Source: an uncultured Alphaproteobacteria bacterium (GTDB lineage: Bacteria > Pseudomonadota > Alphaproteobacteria > Caulobacterales > Hyphomonadaceae). From it: a stretch of 11,101 nt of DNA. The DNA is taken from NCBI GenBank assembly GCA_903831485.1, contig CAIKXW010000268.1, positions 1 through 11,101 on the forward strand, given 5' to 3'. The stretch's first letter is position 1. Each line of letters starts with the position of its first letter. Positions 6,556-11,101 of the stretch are shown here, piece by piece. Made by a program: the position numbers and the translations under genes. Below the pieces are notes generated by a model. That model was not told the origin of the DNA, searched no databases, and worked only from the letters and a program-made list of their open reading frames with translations.

Positions 6556-7059
6556 TTAGTAGAGCTTCGTCACCGCGCGCCGCAGCTTGGCGGGATTCTG
6601 CGGATCGATCTCGCACAGAACCGCCGGGAATGTGCGACTGCCCGCGCGCGTCTGAAGCACGCCGACGCTCTGTCCACCCGCCTGCACGACGCCAGCGGAA
6701 TTGCCCCGTCCCACCTGCACGACACACGCCGAATTATTGGCGCCCGTCTGCGTGATCGTCGCGTCGTTGTTGCGGCCGATCTGCCGGATGGTCGCGTCAT
6801 TGTTGGCGCCGTCCTGGTTCACCTGGCTGGTATTGAACGCGCCGTTCTGCAGGATACGGATCACGTTATCGATGCCATTCTGCCCCGCGGCCGCACCATT
6901 GCCGCGGCCTTTCTGACTGATCGCGACACTTGGCGCCACCCACGCAGACTTGCCCTGCCCGGAGAACAGCGACGGATAGCTGTGCTGCGCGTGCGCCGCT
7001 GATGCGCTCAGCACGCTGATCAGCGCGAGGCCAGCGAGCCTGAGACGAAAAGCGGTCAT
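6556..7059 (-). CDS. Curlin-repeat protein with conserved Cys pair (minor curlin 2)
   Basis: A 167-residue exported protein, last gene of the curli operon. The ATG at 7059 lies two bases after the stop of the preceding curlin and has GAAGGG upstream; the signal peptide is residues 1-24, cut at AHA-Q. Nine 11-residue curlin units (44-142) carry Q at position 6 in the first eight and G at position 8 in most, with Asn at position 11 in the first seven. The last two units are degenerate. Cys112 lies in unit 7 (ACVVQVG) and Cys149 in the non-repeat tail (LCEIDPQN...KLY). The same Cys pair and tail occur in the preceding gene, so the two are paralogues. Curlins polymerise as extracellular amyloid; whether this is a structural, nucleating (CsgB-like) or capping subunit cannot be told. 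Confidence 0.9.
   Translation of the reverse strand: MTAFRLRLAGLALISVLSASAAHAQHSYPSLFSGQGKSAWVAPSVAISQKGRGNGAAAGQNGIDNVIRILQNGAFNTSQVNQDGANNDATIRQIGRNNDATITQTGANNSACVVQVGRGNSAGVVQAGGQSVGVLQTRAGSRTFPAVLCEIDPQNPAKLRRAVTKLY
6634..6930 (-). repeat. Nine 33-nt curlin repeat units
   Basis: Tandem 11-codon units in register, residues 44-142 of the host protein. The consensus is x-A-x-[IV]-x-Q-x-G-x-N-N. Units 5 and 6 (DATIRQIGRNN, DATITQTGANN) are nearly identical, pointing to recent duplication. The two units nearest the C-terminus lose the Asn. Confidence 0.85.
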
Positions 7060-7061
7060 GG

Positions 7062-7556
7062 TCAGTAGCCCTTCACGCCAATGCGATTCCAGTAGCCGCG
7101 ATTGGCCGGATCGAGCGAGCACATCTGGCCCGGTATCGCGTAGGCGCCCTTGTTCGTCTGCACGACACCGCCGCTGAGGCCGCTGCCTTCCTGGATGACA
7201 CCGGCCGACAGGTTCTTGCCGACCTGCACGACGCAGCCGAGATTGTTGTCGCCGACCTGCGTAACCGACGCTTCGTTATTCTTGCCATACTGCCGGATGC
7301 GCGCGTCGTTCGACGTGCCGGTCTGGTTGATCATGCCGGTGTTACCGACCCCGTCCTGCTTGACGGCCGCGGCGTTCCGCGCGCCGTTCTGCGCGATCGC
7401 AACGCCATTGGCGCGGCCGTGCTGCTGCACGTCGACCTTCGACTCCTTCGGTGCGTGATAGCCATAACGATCGTACCGGCCCTGCGCTTCTGCAGCGCCT
7501 GCGCCAAGGGCTGCGATCAACGCGAGGGACACAAGTTTGAGGCGGGAGTTCATCAT
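7062..7556 (-). CDS. Curlin-repeat protein with conserved Cys pair (minor curlin 1)
   Basis: A 164-residue secreted curlin. The start ATG at 7556 has AGGAG six bases upstream; the Met at 7553 is an alternative. Signal peptide residues 1-24 (AEA-Q), a short Tyr-rich segment (RYDRYGYH), then nine 11-residue curlin units from residue 40 to 138, with Q at position 6 in all nine and G at position 8 in the first eight. Cys108 sits in unit 7 (GCVVQVG) and Cys146 in a 26-residue tail outside the repeats (QMCSLDPANRGYW...KGY). Tail and cysteine positions match those of the next gene. It lies 22 bases after csgH and two bases before the next curlin, so it is within the same operon. A role as nucleator or anchor subunit beside the larger curlin is inference. 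Confidence 0.92.
   Translation of the reverse strand: MMNSRLKLVSLALIAALGAGAAEAQGRYDRYGYHAPKESKVDVQQHGRANGVAIAQNGARNAAAVKQDGVGNTGMINQTGTSNDARIRQYGKNNEASVTQVGDNNLGCVVQVGKNLSAGVIQEGSGLSGGVVQTNKGAYAIPGQMCSLDPANRGYWNRIGVKGY
7143..7439 (-). repeat. Nine 33-nt curlin repeat units
   Basis: Residues 40-138 of the host protein in 11-codon register. Position 11 reads N six times, then L, L, A: the last three units lose the Asn ladder just where the cysteine-bearing unit (7) and tail begin. Confidence 0.85.
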
Positions 7557-7578
7557 GGCTGGCTCCTGGAGTCCAAAA

Positions 7579-8112
7579 CTACGAAGTGATGTCGCGGCAG
7601 ATTTCACGGCCGCCGGCGCGCACCTTCAGAATGGCGCGGAACTTGGCGCCCCGCTCCATCGAGAATTCCGATGCGCCCAGACGAACCCGCTCGCCGCGCG
7701 TCGCATCGAACGGCCCGCCCTGGCTGATGTCGGAAGACCCCGACGCGCCGTTCTTGGTGATGACGAGGGAATACTCGCCCGCCATTGACTTGTCGGCGCG
7801 AATGACCGGCGTCACGCGGATGCCGTTGGAGGTGCGATCAATATCGATGTCGCACGAGAAACGCGCCTTCACCTTCTGCACCACGACGACCGCCGGTGCG
7901 GGCGCTCGCAACTCAGCCGTCGGCGCGATGGGCGGCGGAACGACTGGCGGAGCGCCATCAAGCTCTGGCGCATCGGCCGGGGGCGCATCGTAGGATTCCA
8001 CGAATTCAGGCCCGCCCTGCGAGACGACTGCCGTGTTCGGCGCGCCCTGCGCGGCTGATGAGCAGCCAGCCATCACAAGCGCGGCCGAAAGAAGATAGAT
8101 TCGATTGGTCAT
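7579..8112 (-). CDS. csgH: CsgH-like curli assembly chaperone, predicted lipoprotein
   Basis: A 177-residue protein with a lipoprotein signal (V13-M-A-G-C17) and an excellent AGGAGG five bases before the ATG at 8112. Residues 18-75 form a Pro/Ala-rich linker. Residues ~80-177 match the CsgH family, alphaproteobacterial counterparts of CsgC that stop curlin from polymerising in the periplasm: FSCDIDI at the start, GEYSLVITKNG, SSDISQGGPF, a beta strand, and CRDI at the end. Cys87 and Cys172 could pair; there is no CsgC-type CxC. The linker includes NTAVVSQGG (26-34), which looks like half a curlin repeat. Its place between curlin genes supports the role. Lipid anchoring is predicted, not proven. 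Confidence 0.88.
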   Translation of the reverse strand: MTNRIYLLSAALVMAGCSSAAQGAPNTAVVSQGGPEFVESYDAPPADAPELDGAPPVVPPPIAPTAELRAPAPAVVVVQKVKARFSCDIDIDRTSNGIRVTPVIRADKSMAGEYSLVITKNGASGSSDISQGGPFDATRGERVRLGASEFSMERGAKFRAILKVRAGGREICRDITS

Positions 8113-8133
8113 GATCGCCTCCTTTGGAGGGGT

Positions 8134-8159
8134 GGCCCGGCGGTTTGACCCGCCGGGCC
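8134..8159 (-). other. Strong intercistronic hairpin between major curlin and csgH
   Basis: Perfect 10-bp GC-rich stem GGCCCGGCGG / CCGCCGGGCC with a 6-base loop, 22 bases after the curlin stop and 21 bases before the csgH start. There is no T-run downstream, so complete intrinsic termination is unlikely. It could attenuate transcription or protect the upstream curlin message from 3' decay, giving more of the first curlin than of the downstream proteins. Confidence 0.6.
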
Positions 8160-8163
8160 GGTT

Positions 8164-8187
8164 TGGCCTCAGTTACTGGCCTCAGTT
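8164..8187. repeat. 11-bp direct repeat over the curlin stop codon
   Basis: TGGCCTCAGTT occurs at 8164-8174 and 8177-8187 (two-base spacer). The second copy spans the stop codon of the major curlin gene, so the duplicate probably arose by local slippage. Confidence 0.6.
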
Positions 8188-8688
8188 GTAGCCGCTCTGC
8201 ACGACCACCGAGATGTTGCCTTCGCCGCGCTGGCGGACTTCCACGTCCTGGCCGTGGCCGGTCTGGATGATGGCGGAGGCGTTGTTGGCGCCCGCCTGAT
8301 CCGTAACGGCCCGGTGGCCAGAGCCCATCTGAGCCGTACCGGCGACGTTGTTGTAACCGCGCTGGCGCGTATCAGCCTTGAGACGCAGGCCGTCCTGAGC
8401 GGTGACCGCGAGGTTGGCTTCACCGCGCTGCTCGGTCATCGAGTGGTTACGCGTACCGTACTGGTCCATGCGCAGGAAGTTGTTGTAGCCGGTCTGCACG
8501 CCAGAGGCGTAGTGACCGCGGCCGCCCTGCACGGTGACGGAACCGTTCCGGTCGCCGTTCTGTGCGATGGCGGCGCCGTGTCCGCGGCCGCCCTGCTCGA
8601 TCTGGACGCGGTTGCGCCCCTGGGCTTCGGCGACGCCTGCGCCGGCCATGATGGCGACGGCGAGAGCGGCTGAAAGAATGCGTTTCAT
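8182..8688 (-). CDS. Major curlin-repeat protein (CsgA-like)
   Basis: A 168-residue protein and first gene of the curli operon. The ATG at 8688 is chosen because GGAG lies eight bases upstream and a clean signal peptide (1-22, AEA-Q) follows. The upstream in-frame start at 8748 is rejected. Thirteen tandem 11-residue curlin units run from residue 27 to the very end, with Q at position 6 and G at position 8 in all 13. Even-numbered units always end in Asn; odd ones end in H, H, N, L, H, Q, N. There is no cysteine and no tail, unlike the other two curlins. Curlins (PF07012) are exported through CsgG and form amyloid fibres used in biofilm and adhesion; csgG/E/F are not in the window. Regularity and position suggest this is the main fibre subunit (inference). 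Confidence 0.93.
   Translation of the reverse strand: MKRILSAALAVAIMAGAGVAEAQGRNRVQIEQGGRGHGAAIAQNGDRNGSVTVQGGRGHYASGVQTGYNNFLRMDQYGTRNHSMTEQRGEANLAVTAQDGLRLKADTRQRGYNNVAGTAQMGSGHRAVTDQAGANNASAIIQTGHGQDVEVRQRGEGNISVVVQSGYN
8185..8610 (-). repeat. Thirteen 33-nt curlin repeat units
   Basis: Residues 27-168 of the major curlin: twelve full 11-codon units plus a final 10-codon one. Invariant Q6 and G8, with a 22-residue super-period visible at position 11. Confidence 0.92.
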
Positions 8689-8841
8689 GGTGCGAACTCC
8701 GGTTTTTCCTTCGCGCCTGTTTCCTTCATTGCGCGACACGAGCAACATGCATCGCCGCGCATGACCGGGAGTTGAACGGCAAGTTCAGTCTGCAGTTTTT
8801 CTGCAGAATCTGCAGTGAACGGACATTCAGGTTCGCGCTGC
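8689..8841 (-). promoter_or_regulatory. Upstream region of the curli operon with candidate regulator sites
   Basis: This 153-bp gap must hold the promoter of the curlin operon. It contains TGAAC-GGCAA-GTTCA (8773-8787), a related TGAACGGACATTCAG (8816-8830) with a start-to-start distance of 43 bp, and three CTGCAG palindromes between them (8790-8795, 8801-8806, 8810-8815). These lie ~85-142 bp upstream of the curlin start. No confident -35/-10 pair was found, so an activator-dependent promoter is plausible. Confidence 0.4.
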
Positions 8842-9987
8842 TCAGAAGCTCGCTGCGATATCGCAGAAATGCGTGATGTCGTCCTCGTCGTGATAGAGAC
8901 CGACACCGATGCGCAGCACATCGCCGCGCAGATCGGTGATCACGCCAGCCCGCGCAAACGCATCCTGCCACGCCCGCGCCCGCGGACTCTCCAGCGCAAG
9001 GAACCGCGCACGCGGCTGCATGATCGCGGGATTGAGCAGCCGCGCCGAGCCAAGCCCCGTCTCATCCAGCTCCGCCGCCAGCGACATCAGCAACGGATCA
9101 ACATGCGCATTCACGGCCGCCGTCGTCAGGCCTTCGCGCTTCAGCACCGCCTGCACAGCGTTGAAGCGATACAGCCCAGAAGGATCGAACGTCGCGCCGG
9201 CAAGCCGGCGCCCATCCTGCGCATAACCCGCCTGCTCCGGCATCAAGGCGAGATCATCGAACGCCGCGAACCACCCTGTGTTCACAGGCCGAGCACCATA
9301 GCCCGGCGGCTCATGCAGAAAGCAGACGCCCTCGCCCGCCATCGCATACTTGTAGCCGCCTGCGAGATAGAAAATGCGATCGCCCACCTTTGACAGATCG
9401 ACCTCGATCGCCATGAAGGCGTGACGGCCATCGATCACCACCCACGGCCCTTCGGGCCGCGCCAGCGCCGCAAGCTCGTCGATGCGATCAAACACGCGGC
9501 CAGAACCAAACATCACATGGCTAACAACGATCAGGTCGAAGTCGCCGCTCCGCGCGCGCGCCATAAACGCGTCGGCAAACAGCGCTTGATCCGTCGCCAC
9601 GGTCTCTAGCTCAATCGCGTCAGCTTCGGCCCACCGCGCCGACTGGCTAAGAAAACTGTGAAGCTCGCCATCGCTCGCCAGCACGCGCGGCTTGTCCTTC
9701 CCCATCTCTGATAGAACGCGCACCAGTAGCTCATGCGTATTCGGCGCAAACACGACAGTCTCTGGCGATGGCAGGTTCAGTTCCATCGCGATGTGTCCCC
9801 GCGCCTCGGGCCACACCTCGCCCATGACGCGGTCCCATTTGTGATCCGCCAGCCGCGCGGCGTCGTCCCACGCCGCCTGCTGTCCCTCGAAGCTTGCGTC
9901 CGGCCAGAGATGATGATTGTGCGCCGCAAAGTGCAGACGCCCTGGCGCAGCCCCAAGCGATCGTGAAAAGAGGCGCTTGAAGCTCAC
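8842..9987 (-). CDS. Class-V aminotransferase-fold PLP enzyme, kynureninase-like
   Basis: A 381-residue cytoplasmic enzyme from the GTG at 9987, chosen for GAGGA seven bases upstream; an in-frame start at 10059 would add 24 residues. The fold-type-I PLP pattern is visible: NTHE (83-86, phosphate site), D186-G-R-H189 (pyridine ring contacts), and GGYK213YAMAGEG, where Lys213 should form the Schiff base. GYKY followed by a glycine-rich stretch, then VCFLHEPPG and RPVNTGWFA, resembles kynureninase (YKYLNGGPG...GWW) more than cysteine desulfurases. No cysteine sits at a desulfurase-type catalytic loop. The substrate is unknown: it could be a kynureninase relative or another class-V transferase or lyase. 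It is divergent from the hydrolase gene to its right and ends 153 bp from the curli operon. Confidence 0.82.
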   Translation of the reverse strand: MSFKRLFSRSLGAAPGRLHFAAHNHHLWPDASFEGQQAAWDDAARLADHKWDRVMGEVWPEARGHIAMELNLPSPETVVFAPNTHELLVRVLSEMGKDKPRVLASDGELHSFLSQSARWAEADAIELETVATDQALFADAFMARARSGDFDLIVVSHVMFGSGRVFDRIDELAALARPEGPWVVIDGRHAFMAIEVDLSKVGDRIFYLAGGYKYAMAGEGVCFLHEPPGYGARPVNTGWFAAFDDLALMPEQAGYAQDGRRLAGATFDPSGLYRFNAVQAVLKREGLTTAAVNAHVDPLLMSLAAELDETGLGSARLLNPAIMQPRARFLALESPRARAWQDAFARAGVITDLRGDVLRIGVGLYHDEDDITHFCDIAASF

Positions 9988-10130
9988 AGCCTGTTCCTCA
10001 GCGCCCAAGGCTCGGGAAAGCAACGCCGCCCCACCGCGCACGATTTTCCTCCGCCGCAAGAAGCAGGCCTAGCACCCGGATGCAACACCACATGCTTGCG
10101 CCCATTCTCGCGCTCCCCCAATCTCCCCAC

Positions 10131-11101
10131 ATGACATCCGCCATCGTGCAGGTCGATGCCCTCGTTTCCCCGCTGCTGCGCACGCTCGAAGCGCTGGGCG
10201 TCATCGCGCGTCACATCCACCCGATAGGCTATACACACCTGCTCGCCCGCGCAGCGCCGCCGCACGAGGAACTCCGCGCCGCGCGCGCCAGGCCGCCCTG
10301 GCCCGCCCCCTACTCCGCCCTGCGCCCCCTGCTCGACGAATCAGCCGATCACGCGCTCGCCACCGTCGACGCGATGCACGAGGCCGCCGCGCCGCCGGAG
10401 GACACCACCCGCGCCTGGCGCGGCATGCGCACCATCCCGAAAGCGCTCGAAGCGCTTTATCCCCTCGCCGGCGTGCTACCCGCTGTGAATCGCTTCTTCC
10501 TCGACCCAACACATCGCGAAGATGCAGACCTGCAGCAGCGCCTGATGCGCCAGCCGCCGCCGGACGACACCGGCGTCATGCTCTTCGGCGACGATCCCGA
10601 CGCGCGCAACGCGGTGTGGGTGTACGTTCCTGAAAACTACGACCCCTCCACGCCGCATCCCGTGGTCTTCTCGCTTCATGGCGGTTCAGGCCGCGGCCGC
10701 GCTTATCTGTGGAGCTGGGTCGCCGCCTGCCGCTCACGCGGCGCCATCCTCGTGGCGCCGACGTCGCTGGGCCAGACCTGGGCGATCCAGGGCGCCGACC
10801 GCGACTCGCCGCATCTCGCCAGCATCCTCGCCTTCGTCCGCCGCAAATGGACAATCGATCCGCAGCGCATCCTTCTAACTGGCATGAGCGACGGCGGCAC
10901 GTTCAGCTACACGTCGGGCCTCCTCGCCGGATCGCCTTTCACGCACCTCGCCCCTGTCGCCGCCGCCTTCCATCCCATGCTCGCCGCCATGGCCGAGGGC
11001 GAGCGGATGAACGGCCTGCCCATCCACATCATTCACGGCCAGCGCGACTGGTTGTTCCCGGTCGACATGGCGCGCGAAGCGCAACGACACCTGTCCGGCG
11101 C
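10131..11101 (+). CDS. Alpha/beta-hydrolase (esterase/peptidase-like) with N-terminal extension, 3'-truncated
   Basis: This frame is open to the end of the window (323 complete codons), so the C-terminus is missing. Residues ~160 onward form an alpha/beta-hydrolase domain: VWVYVPENYDPSTPHPVVFS strands, oxyanion motif HGGSG (183-187), nucleophile elbow GMSDGG (251-256, Ser253), and HGQRDWLFPV (302-311), where Asp306 fits the acid of PHB-depolymerase/LpqC-like esterases. The histidine should lie just past the window. Residues 1-150 are Ala/Pro/Arg/Leu-rich and not recognised. The start is uncertain: the ATGs at 10080 and 10092 are in frame, and 10131 has no ribosome-binding site. The gene is very GC-rich with strong third-position bias, confirming coding. 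The substrate is unknown. Confidence 0.85.
   Translation, partial: MTSAIVQVDALVSPLLRTLEALGVIARHIHPIGYTHLLARAAPPHEELRAARARPPWPAPYSALRPLLDESADHALATVDAMHEAAAPPEDTTRAWRGMRTIPKALEALYPLAGVLPAVNRFFLDPTHREDADLQQRLMRQPPPDDTGVMLFGDDPDARNAVWVYVPENYDPSTPHPVVFSLHGGSGRGRAYLWSWVAACRSRGAILVAPTSLGQTWAIQGADRDSPHLASILAFVRRKWTIDPQRILLTGMSDGGTFSYTSGLLAGSPFTHLAPVAAAFHPMLAAMAEGERMNGLPIHIIHGQRDWLFPVDMAREAQRHLSG

Noticed and set aside
6634..8610. Tandem 33-nt repeats as CRISPR or satellite DNA
   Set aside because: They are in-frame curlin coding units with conserved Q and G codons and diverged third positions, without spacers.
8842..9393. Plus-strand Arg/His-rich frame opposite the PLP enzyme
   Set aside because: Composition typical of an antisense shadow; the minus-strand enzyme explains the region.

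Overview
The window is GC-rich chromosomal DNA with strong G/C bias at third codon positions. It most likely comes from an alphaproteobacterium, perhaps of the Hyphomonadales/Caulobacterales type. This is inferred from a CsgH-type curli chaperone next to several curlin-repeat proteins, a coupled zwf-pgl pair, and the overall base composition. No rRNA, mobile element or CRISPR array was seen.

Left part (1-2400, plus strand): the 3' part of a PhoPQ-activated-protein-like (PqaA/PF10142) serine hydrolase gene, then two small lipoprotein genes. The first is a six-cysteine protein of unknown function. The second is clearly cystatin/stefin-like, with a QVVAG inhibitory-loop motif on a Pro/Ala/Glu-rich membrane tether. 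About 550 bp without a convincing intact gene follow (2386-2939), holding a possible degraded minus-strand ORF.

Middle (2940-4210, minus strand): a MarR-family regulator and a free methionine-(R)-sulfoxide reductase (GAF fold, all three catalytic cysteines) form a two-gene redox unit. Two short palindromes lie upstream of marR. A tRNA-Gly(CCC) gene with encoded CCA follows.

4401-6553 (plus strand): zwf and pgl, translationally coupled through an ATGA overlap, carry out the first two steps of the oxidative pentose phosphate/Entner-Doudoroff routes.

6556-8688 (minus strand): a four-gene curli-type amyloid operon, in transcription order a 13-repeat curlin, a CsgH-like lipoprotein chaperone, and two paralogous shorter curlins that share a conserved cysteine pair and a non-repeat C-terminal tail. 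A strong hairpin separates the first curlin from csgH. A region with inverted TGAAC elements and three CTGCAG palindromes lies upstream. The secretion genes (csgG/E/F) are not in the window.

Right end (8842-11101): a kynureninase-like class-V PLP enzyme on the minus strand, and divergently a 3'-truncated alpha/beta-hydrolase (GMSDGG elbow) with a long N-terminal extension. It runs open to the window end.

The most unusual content is the curli operon (two curlin classes plus a tethered chaperone whose linker carries a curlin-like SQGG motif) and the bacterial cystatin lipoprotein.
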